From assembly GCA_964007475.1 (NCBI GenBank), contig OZ023273.1, positions 57,431,834 to 57,495,833 on the forward strand: a stretch of 64,000 bases of DNA, read 5' to 3'. Shown here piece after piece: positions 21,867 through 33,870 of the stretch (positions are counted from its first letter, which is position 1; every line of letters starts with the position of its first letter). This DNA comes from Hybos culiciformis (taxonomy: Eukaryota > Arthropoda > Insecta > Diptera > Hybotidae). The notes under the pieces were generated by a model. The model made no database searches. It was not told the DNA's origin and worked only from the letters and a program-made list of their open reading frames with translations. The position numbers were made by a program, and so were the translations under genes.

Positions 21867-24800
21867 ACAACATACCACCATTTGAACCATTAGATATAGA
21901 AGACATAAATATAGGGAATGGTGCTGAATTTCAGACAATCTTAACAAATATGAAAACAACTGGCGGCAGTAATGTTTTGATCGATAAATTTAAGTAATTA
22001 TTCGTGTTTTTAAAGTTTAAAGAGAAAGTAAACTTTATTATACTTTTTTTTTATTAGAGCTAATTTAACAACTTTTGAATTCGTGATGTCAGCTACTTTA
22101 CCACGAATTGATTTCACTGGCAATTACAAATTGAATATTACAAATTGAACCGCTGGAAAGGAATTCATGGGTATAATTGTGTCCGCTAATCCTTTGGGTC
22201 AAATGATATTTTCACCAATTTTTGGTTATTGGGGTAAAAAAACTAATACGATAAGACTGCCTTTATTATTTTCATTGGTAAAATTTGAATTAAATTTAAA
22301 ATACCTTTGGTTAATTATTTTTATATTTTAAGGCTATGTTCGTTGCTGCTAGCTCTGCTTACTCATCATTGGAAATGATTAATACAAATACAACATATTG
22401 GATGTTAGGATCTAGATTTTTAGTTGGAGTATCCAGCAGCAATGTTGCATTATGTAGAAGTTATTTATCTGCTGCAACTAGAATTTCTGAACGTACTGGA
22501 GCTGTTTCTATGGTATCTTTAGCTCAAGTATTAGGTTTTATTGTTGGTCCAGCATTACAAGCTGGTGTCACTCCGTGAGTATTAGTACTATTAGTTAAAG
22601 TCCATAAAAATTATATAAAGTTGGTTTATAAATTACAATAAACATTTTTTTTCTTTCATTTTCAGACTGGGTGGAACTGGTTATACTTTTTTCAACTTTA
22701 TTAAGCTTGATATGTATACAACTTGTGGATGGTTAAATGCATTGATGGGTGTATTAAATTTTTTCCTATTTCTACCGATATTTTTTCAAGTATGATGAAA
22801 TACATATGCTAACATTAAAAAAATAAAAAAATATTAAGTTTAATAATAATAAGTAAACATTATATTTCAAAGGTGATTGAAATTTTCCAAAATACTCTAT
22901 TACTGCACTCTTATTTACATTTTTTAGAAACATATTTCATAATGGCAAAAAAAATTTAACTAATTTAAAAAATACAAAAAAAAAAATTTGCAAAAATTTA
23001 GCTTAAAGAACATTTTTTTCCGTTTTCTCATTATGATTAAAAAAAAAAAATTAATTTGTCTACTTCTATTTGTTTCAATAAAATAGTTATTCTGTAATTG
23101 TTAGCAATAGGACAAAATTTTAAGTTGACTAACAAACATTGTTTCTGTTTTTTGATCGCCTTTGTTAAACTAATTTTTGAATTGTCACTGTTCAGTTAAA
23201 GAATAAAAGAAGAGTAATATTATAGTAGAATTAATACGAGTAGAATTTAGATTTGCGGGTAAACTCATATTATGCGTCAAAAAGCTTAAAATTATAATCA
23301 TATTCAAACTTGGTGAAGAAATAGCAAATATGTTAACTTAATATTTTATTGAAATTTTTATTTTAAAAAAATTTTTAGCTTTAACAATATTATGTGCAAT
23401 CTGTGAAATCAATACAACTTTTGATTTTTTAAACATTTTTGTTTTGAATTTATAGTAAAGAGATAAAATTTAAGTAATTTTTTCTGATTTTTCAATATTC
23501 TGATAACAATTTCAACAAATCTGGAAAATGGACATTGTATTCCAGATTTTTTTTTAAATTTCTCACTTACGTATAAATGTAAAAATGTAGAAATCTGTAA
23601 AAATACAAAAAATTAATTTAGTTTCTGGTAACCAAATTTTAATCATTTTAATCTTCTATGGTGAATGCTTGTATGTACATTGTATTATGATTGAACCTAA
23701 AACCTTTTTTATTTACTAAAATAATTAAAAATATTTCAATAAATGCTTAGGAATTAAATGCACTGTTTGCAATTTCAATTTTATATTTTTATTAAAGAAT
23801 TTCCTTTATTTATTTTAAGGAGAGAAAAATCGCTGCTAAAGAAGTAATGAAAATTCAAAATGCAGAAGCAGAAAAATGGAAAGCACCGAAACCAGATTAT
23901 ATTTCAGCTTGGACTTTGATAAGTGCTTTCTTTGTACTGGTGTTCAATTTTGTTTTACTTGAAACACTTGGTTCATCATTAACCATGGATCAGTTTGCTT
24001 GGACTAAAGATGAAGCAGTTTATTATATGGGTATAGTAATGAGTGTAGGAGCCATTGTAGCTTGCGTTACTTTTGCTTTTATAGGAGTTATGTGTAAATA
24101 TTTTTGCGAAGAAAAAGTTTTAATTTATGGTGGATTCTTTTTAATGGTTAGATTTCACTTTATTCAATGTCCAATTAATTTTCAAAATTTAGAAAGTGTC
24201 ATTCAAAAGTTTTCTAATTGTATTAATTTTTTTCAGGTTATTGGAAGACTGGCGTGCATACCCATGGGAGATATGCCACCAAAAATTGGCGAGGTTTATA
24301 ACAAAACTGAATGTGAAATATTAAAATGTAATGAAGATGACGAAAAATATTTAGGTTGCCCTCGAGATCAAGAGTGGTGCTTATACACACCAGCTATAAC
24401 GATATCACAATTTCTACTAGCCTATTTTTTTACTTCAGTTGGATATCCAATAGGTATTTATAAACCTTTCTATTTTACTTTTAACCCTTTAAGCATTGAA
24501 TATTACTAATTATTTTACTCATTTACTTTTTTTTATTATTACGGTATAAACTGATTAAATTTTTAATGATTCCAATTAATTTATGAATTTATTTTTTAAA
24601 AAATTAATCAAAATATCAAAAAATTATATATTTTGAGACTTAAAATTAAATAATTTCTATACTCCAAATAAGATAATTTCAGTATAATGTATACATCTAT
24701 AGATATTTAGATTCATACGTAAGTTATTTGAAATATTAATACTCATTGTCATTAGATATCTTCTTTCAAAACTCGAAGGCTTAGGGTTAATTAGCATATG

Positions 24801-25303
24801 GATTTTTTTTTTTTAAATAATTTAGATCTTGGAGATTTTAATAATTTTTCTTTTATTTATTTACATAAAGGTGTAACGCTCATCCAGACAATATTTTCAA
24901 AAATTCTCGGTCCTCGAGATCAAGGTGTAATGATGGGGTTTATGACTGGGTCTGGATGTTTTTCAAGAGTATTGGGGCCAGTATTTGTTGGTTCTATTTA
25001 CACTAGATTGGGGACATACTGGACGTTTGGTTTTACTGCAGCAATGATGATAATCGCTATGATTTGGTTAATAATGTTCAGGTTAGTATACTTATTTTTT
25101 AACAGATAATAATTTATTTCACAATATTATTATTTTGTAGGAAGCGATTAATTCCACCTGTATATGAAAAATCTGAGGATCCAGAAAAATGTATAGAAAT
25201 GCAAGAATTAGTCACAAATGATAATGTTAGAGTTATTTCCAACCAAAATAACGACGTAAATGAGCCATTTTTGATGAAAAAGACAGAAACAAATTCGAAT
25301 TGA
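21867..25303 (+). CDS. MFSD8: MFSD8/CLN7-like lysosomal MFS transporter, 5' part doubtful (in-frame TGA)
   Basis: Multi-exon major facilitator gene. Exons: 21867-21993 (uncertain), 22058-22277, 22333-22574, 22666-22789, 23820-24146, 24237-24453, 24871-25081, 25141-25303. About 500 residues match CLN7, including GQMIFSPIFGYWG, LVGVSSSNVALCRSY, SSLTMDQFAWT, CPRDQEWCLYTPA and KILGPRDQGVMMG. CLN7 is a multi-spanning membrane protein of lysosomes. Oddities: exon 2 has TGA at 22146-22148, inside an apparent 36-bp extra segment with a 14-bp tandem repeat (ATTACAAATTGAA), just before TAGKEFMG; and TM1 and a start codon were not found. Either the 5' model is wrong, an assembly or allelic error is present, or the locus is a recent pseudogene. 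Confidence 0.8.
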
Positions 25304-26034
25304 AACGAAATTAGTGTACTTTATAAAGTTTTTTATGTACTTTACTCAAATTTTAGAAAATTTATTACTATTTAAAACAAAAAAAAAGTACCTTAGATTA
25401 TTTTATAAGCTGACTATTTACAAACAAAGAAATTGTATTTTTACAAAGGAAAAAAGTTGTTGTTGCCAAATAATTTTTAAGCGAAATGATATTTTTTTTA
25501 CTATATTTTATTTAGAATATAATTTTTAAGTATAAAGAAATTTTTTTTTTGATATTAATCAATTAAAATCATGATATTCTATTTATTTCAACTAATTAGT
25601 AATTTTGTTATAAAAATCACACAGTAAGTTAATTAAATAAAGATTTTTTTTTCGACAATTTTTATATATAATAATAATACCTAACCTAACAAGAAAATAT
25701 GCATTTAACGAAGAAATTTATTAAAAAAAAATTATCGCAGTCATAATACTATTTAATAAAAATTATTTTTATTTATTTTATTTAATTAAAGCGTTTTTAA
25801 AACATTGTGTGTATTTATTTTATATGCAAAGCTATATTTCTTAGTATCCAAAAGCACATTGATAATAATAAAAGGATAAAAAAGTGTTTGCAATATAAAA
25901 TTTCTAATTATAGCTATTTTAATTTTAATCGAAAAAACAAATTGGCGGTCGATTGATTGATTCAATTTTCAAAGTATTTTTTTTTAAAATTCTTAAAAAT
26001 ATTATAAATTTTTACATATTATTTTTCATTTTAG
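25304..26034. other. 3' UTR of the MFSD8-like gene and spacer
   Basis: AATAAA at 25636-25641 is a plausible poly(A) signal for the transporter. Otherwise AT-rich with no gene seen. Confidence 0.4.
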
Positions 26035-26278
26035 AATAATCAAGAATATTATTTTAATAATATTATTATCGATATATAATCCAATTGTTAAATTTAAATG
26101 TGATTTGATGGAATTTTTTGATCAAGAAGAGAATCAGCTCAGAGCTACGAAAATGATATCATGCAAAAATCTAACAATACCAAGAAATTCTGGATATATC
26201 TCTATTATGAATTCTCAGTTGAATGAAGACTTTGATACTTTTAGTCATGTGAAGCATTTGAAAATACAGATACAATAA
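26035..26278 (+). CDS. Possible alternative last exon of the MFSD8-like gene
   Basis: Open from a TTTTAG acceptor at 26034 to TAA at 26276-26278 (80 codons). It is in the correct phase to join the donor at 25081, replacing exon 25141-25303. It would encode a hydrophobic stretch (IILIILLSIY), then a hydrophilic tail with DQEENQLRATKMI and IPRNSGYISIMN. The stop overlaps an AATAAA-like ACAATAAAA. No family was recognised; it may instead belong to an unseen gene or be chance. Confidence 0.33.
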
Positions 26279-27265
26279 AAACTAATCTATATTTTTTTTA
26301 CCATGAGATAAATGTATGTATATTTTTGTTAAATTTTTGTTAAGTTTAAATAATTTTAACGAGAAAAACCATTTCACTTTTTATGGAAAACAATTCAAAA
26401 AATTTCATTTATAATTTATACGTTTAAAAAAATTTTAATTTCTACGTATCAAGTAAGAAAAACGTTATTTTGCTGAAATTAAAATATTAGATTTATTGTA
26501 TTTTTTTTTTATCAACGTAAAAATGTAAATGTCCAATTTTTAATTGAATTTATAAATTAAATTCGAATTATGGTGAATTCGGCTGTCTTTTTTCTGCAGC
26601 AATAATATTTTTGCATTTTTTTTTTTAATTTTGATAACAAGATATAGGGTATATTGCATAATACGCTTTAATCAAAAATAAAAGAACAATATTTAAAATA
26701 AAATTATTTTTACTTTTACATATACAAATAATAATTTCATATACAAATAATAATGAGCTCAATCTCAAGAATCCGAAATTTTCGGCCATATTAAGTATCT
26801 AAAAATCACAGAAGCTTATTAAACGAAAATTCAAGAAATATTCTAAAAGTTTTCAAATATCATTAAAATAAGTTTAGCATACGAAACGTTTTCATCAAAA
26901 TCAAGTTTTATTTATAAAAATGTGCAACGATTTTTGCTTTTACAACATATATACATATATATACATATACATCATTTTAATTATATTTATGAAGTACATA
27001 AGAAATGTATTTTGTGAAAAATAGATTCATTCGATAATTTTAATATTAATTACTAAAATCTTTCGTTTTTGAAAATTTATGTTTTAATTTTTATAAGAGA
27101 ATTTATGTTAATTTGTTTGTTTTTATTATTTTTATGTTAAATAATAAATAGTATTTCAACATTAACTGTATCTGATTCTTATTTTTGCCATTTTGGTTAC
27201 AACAGTTTTTTTTTACTTTAGCAAAGTTACCATTAAATGAGCTGACATTTTGTTAATTGATGTTA
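26279..27265. other. Intergenic, no gene seen
   Basis: AT-rich, low-complexity sequence between the possible alternative exon and a palindromic MITE. Confidence 0.4.
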
Positions 27266-27493
27266 ATGTTAATTGTAAAATATACTTTAATATAGGCTCA
27301 CCATTTTTGTCCTCCTAAAAGGAGGGCCTATTCAGAATATTTTTAGTTTTTCGCAAATATCTCGAAAATATGAATGGGTAAAAAACGCACCGTTTTCGAA
27401 ATATTTGCGAAAAACTAAAAATATTCTGAATAGGTCCTCCTTAGGAGGACAAAAATGGTCAGCTTACATTAAAGTATGTTTTACAATTAACAT
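27266..27493. mobile_element. Palindromic MITE (228 bp)
   Basis: Nearly perfect inverted repeat. The left arm starts ATGTTAATTGTAAAATATAC and contains CACCATTTTTGTCCTCC and AGAATATTTTTAGTTTTTCG; the right arm is its inverse. A short loop lies around 27366-27390. A transcript or single strand would fold into one long hairpin. No coding capacity. Confidence 0.8.
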
Positions 27494-27898
27494 CGACGGC
27501 AGTCATAGAATTGTCCTTCGATGTCCGTCATATAAGTGACATTTAAGTAAGATTTACAACTAGCTTAGTAGTCAGCCTGATAACTGATCCTGGAGACAGT
27601 TTTAATTCTGACTTATATGTTAGTTTCATAACTAACGGCTACGTCAGCTTTATTCTTTACCTTAATGCTTGTCGTATACCTAACGTTCAGTCGTAATTTA
27701 CGGTTACAAATAACTAGCTCGAAGGCACTTGATGTATGGGCAATGTCAGTTATTTGTCACCTATATACGATCCATGTCGTACTTTTTATATATCCTTGTG
27801 GCTAACGTGTTCATATCATTAGTATACTAAGTTAGTTAACAAATGATGTTTTTTATTTCCGATGAACTAGACAAATAACTGACTCGTGGTATATTGGG
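27494..27898 (-). repeat. Repeat block ending TGGTATATTGGG, right flank of the MFSD8 locus
   Basis: Less AT-rich stretch whose end is the inverse of the start of 20507-21060. It shares short motifs with that block when inverted, such as TTAGTTTCATAACTAAC. No ORF. The two blocks bracket 7.4 kb that includes the MFSD8-like gene. No target duplication was seen. Confidence 0.4.
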
Positions 27899-30472
27899 AT
27901 TGTACCTATAACTAATTTTTTTATTATTTATAACATTTAAATTTTTTTTTTCAGAATTTATAAAATATGTATTAGTTAGAATGTTAGATATTTAGTTAAT
28001 ACCAAATTGTTCAAAAATCAGAATTTTACATAAATTAAATTAGCGACAATTAAAATTTATTTAACAATTAATAAACTTAATTAAACTGATTTAATTTTTC
28101 TATAAAATATTTTTTATGTGCGTAGGCGTATTGTCTCAAGTAAAAGATGACAGAAAAGGAACTTAAACGCTTCATATTGACTAACTGCATGCAACATTGA
28201 AAATAAAAAAGGTGCTTTAAATGAGAGGCATATAACTTCAGTTAGAGCCAACTAGAGCTAATTATAATAATAAGAATTTTTTTTTAATTTTACAGAAACA
28301 CATATACACTTTTCATTTTTAATAATTTTTTTGATTTGAAACACTAATCTTTAAATATTGATAATTATTTAGTAAAAATCAGAAAAACTTCAACTACCTT
28401 TATCCTAAATATTTTTTACAAATATCTTAACCTGCCATTTAAGGGACATTTTAGAAATAAAGCAAAAAGTTATAATCACCGAATGCCATCTACAATCATG
28501 TTTTGAATTTATGTAGATTGTATATAAATAATTATTTTATTTAATCAAGATATAAAAATTATTAATATTATCATTCATCTTATGTCTTCTTGATATTGAT
28601 TAATATGTATAAATAAAATTAGTTTTTCAAATAATTATTCCAAAGCCACCCTTCATATGCAAGTTGAAATTAAAAAATGTAAGTTAAAATTTAATTTACA
28701 TCAAAATTTTAATTTAATAAAATGAACTCAAGTTCAAAAATTAAAATTAATTAATATTTATAAATCATTGATGTCATTACAATTAAATTTACATACATTT
28801 AGATACAAATTATATTCATTTAATTTATATAAAATTGAATTTATAATATAAAATATTAAAAACTTCGCTTTATATTGTTTAAGAAATTTAGTATACATAT
28901 TTGTACTTTTACGTCGGTCATCGACGAAAACGTCGTAAGTCTGTTTATTATTCTTATTATTATAACTATTATTCTTATTATTATAATTATTATAATTAGC
29001 AGAAAATTGCTTACGATTAACCCATTTCAAAACGATATGAATTGAATAAAATATGTAGATTTTCTTACGAATATTGGTTCGTTATCTTAGTTTTAAAAAT
29101 GTACAAATAGTTACAGTTAAAAGGTCTCCACGTAAATTTACGAGTTTTTTTTTTTTTTTTGAGGGAAGCTTTACATTTGTAAAATTTTCTATTTTAGGCT
29201 ACATATTTTGAATAGCTTCTAATCTCTAATAGTTTGGTATCTTATTGGTGTTATAATATTAAAATTATGTAGTTTAAATGATTTGATTAAAACATTTGCT
29301 GCAATGAATGGAAATTACGAACGTTAGAAAATTGTTTGCTCTAACCCAGAACAATCTTAGAAGGATTTGGGTTTAGACTGAATTTTTTTTATTTTAAAGT
29401 ACCTAAAATGCTAATCAATTCGATAAAATTATATTTAATGAATAAAAATATTAATATCATCTATCTAAATCGTATTAATAAAAAAAAAAATTGCATATCA
29501 CAATTTGTCAAAAAATTTTTAGAGATCTTTTTTTCAAATATCATTTTCTAGCAAAATAAATTTATGTACTAAGTATGTGAAATAAACGCATGTTATCTAT
29601 ATGAAAATCTATAACAGGTTTGTATTAACAGAGCAAAAAAAAATTATAGCAATGACCAATTAAGTTAATTATTAAAGTTTTTTTTTTTAATTCTATTTCT
29701 TGTAATTCATTTTTTTTTTCATTTTTTATACCACATTAATATCATTACAATTCATTTATTACATATTATATTATGCTAAAAAAAAATTTCATGTTTTCAT
29801 AGATTTTTAAATTAAGCCTCTTTCTTGTTAATCATTATTTTTCTACAAATGTAACATTTTCTAATGAAAATAAAATTGAATTATTAACAAAATTAAAATT
29901 AAAAATAAAAAAAAATTATATGAATACATTTTACGTAAATTAAGCTCCGTATTTTCTTAAAATTGTCTCGATTACTTCTTTGAAACTTTTGACATTTGCT
30001 CTAGAGTCCTAGCTAAAAAAAATTATTGAAACAGTATTTGGAATAATAATTATGTAACCAAAAGAAAAAGTTATCTTTTTAAGTGTTAAAATAAGTTTAA
30101 AAATTTTGTAATTTCTTAAAAAGAATTTTTTCATTTAATTTATTTTTTAATTATTAAATTATGTTAATTTTGTTAATATTTGGTTGATTTCAGTTAAATA
30201 TTTTTCTTTATTCATATAAATATTGTGCGTGAAATCATTAAATTATTTATGATAAAGCATACAGTAATTAAAAATTTAAATTAGTAATCATAAAAATAAT
30301 ATATGTATAATATACACACTATAGCAATATTTTAAAATTATTATTAGAGCAGTTCTTATATTCCTTATCAATAAGTATAATATAAGTTTTTAAAATCTTT
30401 TTATTTTTTGTTTCAATAAAATACATATATATGTAATGTTCTTTCTAATGATTTTATTTTTACTTAATACAG
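27899..30472. other. Gene-poor AT-rich stretch
   Basis: No convincing exon. A 90-codon minus-strand ORF at 28758-29030 is Asn/Tyr-rich low complexity. Confidence 0.45.
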
Positions 30473-30688
30473 ATGATAATGAAAGCATGGGCTATCTCCG
30501 AATAATAAATAGATCCCATTCATGCCCGGTTTTTCATGACGAAAATGGAGGTATCTTTATTTGCTTGCTCAAAAATTTAATTATACTGTAGATTTAGACT
30601 AAATACATAATTAATTACGTATAGAAGAATTTAACTGTCCAGTCACAAATTATGATGTTATCATGCATCTATACTGTGCAACAATATT
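30473..30688 (+). CDS. Two candidate exons of an unrecognised cysteine-containing protein
   Basis: Exon 30473-30550 (CAG acceptor, GTATCT donor) and exon 30625-30688 (TATAG acceptor, GTAAGT donor) join in phase. They give a 47-residue open stretch including SHSCPVFHDENG, EEFNCPVTNYDV and HLYC. A third candidate begins at 31352 after TTTTCAG, but its frame is ambiguous. The upstream start was not found and the family is unknown. Matching phases and good splice sites are the only support. Confidence 0.35.
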
Positions 30689-32519
30689 GTAAGTTAAACT
30701 AGATAAGTACTTGAACGATAATGTTATGTTAATATTGAATTTTAAATTCAAAATAATATGTACATGTAGTACGTACATTATGTGCTTTTAAATAAAATTA
30801 ATATTATTTTTTTTTCTCATGTATATAAAAATAATTAGAAAATGCAACAATAACTAATTCAGACCATGACTATATTTTATTTTATCCATTTATTAAAAAT
30901 GAATAAATATTCATTCAATTTAATTTATTTATTTTTTTCTTAAGGAATAAAATAATTTAAAATATAATTTTTTTTTTTTAACATTTTGTTCAAAATAAAA
31001 TGTTAAACGTACATAATAATAATAATAAGGAGTTTCTAATTATAAAATACAAGGTTTCACATTTTCTTTGTTTACAATTAATAGCAACATTGACAACTAT
31101 AATGTTTATAAAGCAAAGCAATTGTTTTTGATTTGCATATTTATTGAAAATAAACTATTTTGATTGTTTCCTCAAATACGAAGTAAAGTCCTTAAAGTCC
31201 AAAAAGTTCTAAACCAATGAACTTATATAAAAAATACAAATCAAATTTAAATAAAAATTTTGCAAATCTATACAAAAATTTAAAGCTTTGCCTTTCATTT
31301 ATATATAATTGAATTAATCGCATAATATGAGCTTTGGGGATTCGTTTTCAGTCCCCATCTCACGAACGCTGCACAATTGTTCCCTGGCGACCGTTTGATA
31401 CTCGACTTGTGAAAGTGTAAAGGATTTTCTCCTAACTGTCTTGTTTTAATTCCTGTTTAAACTTCCTTTCGTCAACACCATATTTCTTCAGGTGTAAAAG
31501 GTATCCCACCTAGTAATTCGGTAGTTATGCAAATGCCTGTAATTTATTTTTAGACACCAAATAATGTTCTAATAGATTCAATTCGACAATGTCTGTGATT
31601 TGTTTATCATCTCTGAACAATTTATCGTTCAGGAAATTTTTTCTATGCATAGAATCCGTTGCTAAAGTATTCCTTGTGATCCTAAAAAAAAAACAAAAAT
31701 TAATAAAGTTAAATTATATCTTGAAAATAAATATGAAATTTGACAACTGGACAAAGTATTTCGAAAATTCTGATTTTTTTCAAGCTCAAAGTTTGGGATC
31801 AGAAACGGATTTTCATAAAATTGTACATTACAACTACAATGTTTGAAATAAATATTTTATTAAAATTAAAAATGAATCATTCACAAATTAGTTATTTGAA
31901 AGTCACTTTGTCATAAGAACCAATCAACCAAATTTTTTTTTTATTATAAATGTAGTCCAAATTGCTAATCACCTTATTTAGAATTTACATAGTCGCATAT
32001 TGTAAACAAAATTAAAAAAAAAATAAAAGTATTTTAATGCTGAAATAAATCGTGGGAAAATCTTTATTTTACTTTTATTTATATTGTAATTTGATGAAAT
32101 ATTTTTTATAATATAGTAAATTTTTTTTAATTCGCATGTAATCATTTAACAAATTTGGTTATTACCTATATTTCTTAGTAATGATTGAATAAAAAATATT
32201 TATAATCTAATCAAAATGGTGAATATATTCTAATGTAATGTTATTTTGTTACAAACGACCTGAAGAATTTTCCAAATTATTGATTTGCCAAATATTTTTA
32301 TTATAGAAAATTTATTCATGCATCCAAGCAAAACATATTTCGTATAAATAAATTGTACATTTATTTTAATAAAAATAAAAAACAATTTGGTCTACCCATG
32401 ATCATGAGATCTTATTTATTTGTTTTTAAAAAAATAAGTAAAAATCCTTTGGGAAGTATGAATATGTTGTATTCGATTCTTGTCTCAGTAGTATAGATGT
32501 GGGGGAATCTATTCACTGT
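30689..32519. other. Mostly non-coding AT-rich stretch
   Basis: Apart from a possible exon after the TTTTCAG at 31345-31351, which reads to a stop at 31410-31412 if joined in phase to 30688, nothing codable was recognised. An 85-codon ORF at 31589-31846 has no family signature. Confidence 0.4.
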
Positions 32520-32704
32520 ATCATAGAGAAAGAGTGTACATTATATATTTTAAAATATTTAGAAGATTTGATGACTTAAAATGGGAAACGCGAGTAAGGA
32601 GGCGTAGGTTAAGTCTATTCAATGAACTACTTCCGCCCCACATTTTAAGACACCAAATCTAATAATTATTTTAAAATATATAATGTTCACTCTTTCTCTA
32701 TGAC
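32520..32704. mobile_element. Palindromic MITE (~185 bp)
   Basis: The left arm TCATAGAGAAAGAGTG...TTTTAAAATATTTAGAAG is repeated inverted in the right arm ending CACTCTTTCTCTATGA, with a loop of about 50 bp (around 32588-32638). No ORF. Target duplication not evident. Confidence 0.7.
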
Positions 32705-33670
32705 GAAAGTCTTTTTTCTTACAGATTTTACATAATCTTCTGAAACTATAAAGTTGTTGTTTCCAAATATTAAGTTAAGGTTTATATTATGTTTATGTCT
32801 TACACTATTAGCACTATATTCAATTTCTGCTAAATTATCCATATTTTATTTATATTGTTGTATTGTTGAAACTCTCCAGGTGGTTATTATTCCCGAACTG
32901 ATCTGGGCAAAACAAAAAATAGTATACATACAAGTGAAAATATTTAACAGCATTTTTTGTTATAATATTACCCATATAAAATCAGTATAATTTTTTTTTT
33001 ATATTTTAAATGAATCAATTAAATATTTACAATAATATCCATTAAATAAACAAAATAAGTAAAAAATTTTAAAATAATTATAACTATTAAATTTTTTTTT
33101 AGCGCAGCGAATGTATTTCAAGTTCGCTAAATATATAATATTGAGAAACTTTTTTCTGATTCGATTTTTTGGTTATCTACCCCTTTTGAAAACAAAAAAT
33201 TGTTTAAAAAATAGAAGGGGTAGGTTTTTTATACCATTTAAAATAACCCTTTCATTTTTTATAAAGTACAATTTGAAGTTGTTATAGATCGGTTACATAT
33301 ACCATTTCCTTTGATAAGAATTATAATTGTAATTTTTTTTAAATTTAAGTAGAAAATCCAATAAACGAGTGAGAAATTTTTCAAAATATAAAGTCTCATT
33401 TAGTAAAAATTGTATGAGAGCCAGAAATGTCAATCCTTGAATTATACACTTTTCATTTAATTCAAATTTATTCTAGAACTACTCCTGCCGATATTAGAAG
33501 ATGGTCATCTAGGACTTGGTAAAATAAAATGTAAAAAGCAGACACCAGGTTCTATTTTGATAAACTTCCTTCGGGAATATATAAAAGAAATTTAAATAGA
33601 AATTTTAGCAAATCTTCATAAAGGCAGTTAGTCGTAAAAGTAAATTATTGCGTTGGCATAAATATTTGCA
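32705..33670. other. Non-coding stretch before the assembly gap
   Basis: AT-rich; a small hairpin CTACCCCTT...AAGGGGTAG lies near 33180-33230. No gene seen. Confidence 0.4.
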
Positions 33671-33870
33671 NNNNNNNNNNNNNNNNNNNNNNNNNNNNNN
33701 NNNNNNNNNNNNNNNNNNNNNNNNNNNNNNNNNNNNNNNNNNNNNNNNNNNNNNNNNNNNNNNNNNNNNNNNNNNNNNNNNNNNNNNNNNNNNNNNNNNN
33801 NNNNNNNNNNNNNNNNNNNNNNNNNNNNNNNNNNNNNNNNNNNNNNNNNNNNNNNNNNNNNNNNNNNNNN
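33671..33870. other. Assembly gap (200 N)
   Basis: Exactly 200 N. A round length suggests a scaffolding gap of nominal size, so distance and even adjacency of the two flanks are uncertain. It lies between the two copies of the large duplication. Confidence 0.97.

Noticed and set aside
22058..22277. A tiny intron removing the TGA in the MFSD8-like exon
   Set aside because: The extra segment is only 36 bp and lacks GT-AG ends.
28758..29030. Asn/Tyr-rich 90-codon minus-strand ORF
   Set aside because: Arises from an AT-rich trinucleotide-like repeat; no conserved domain.
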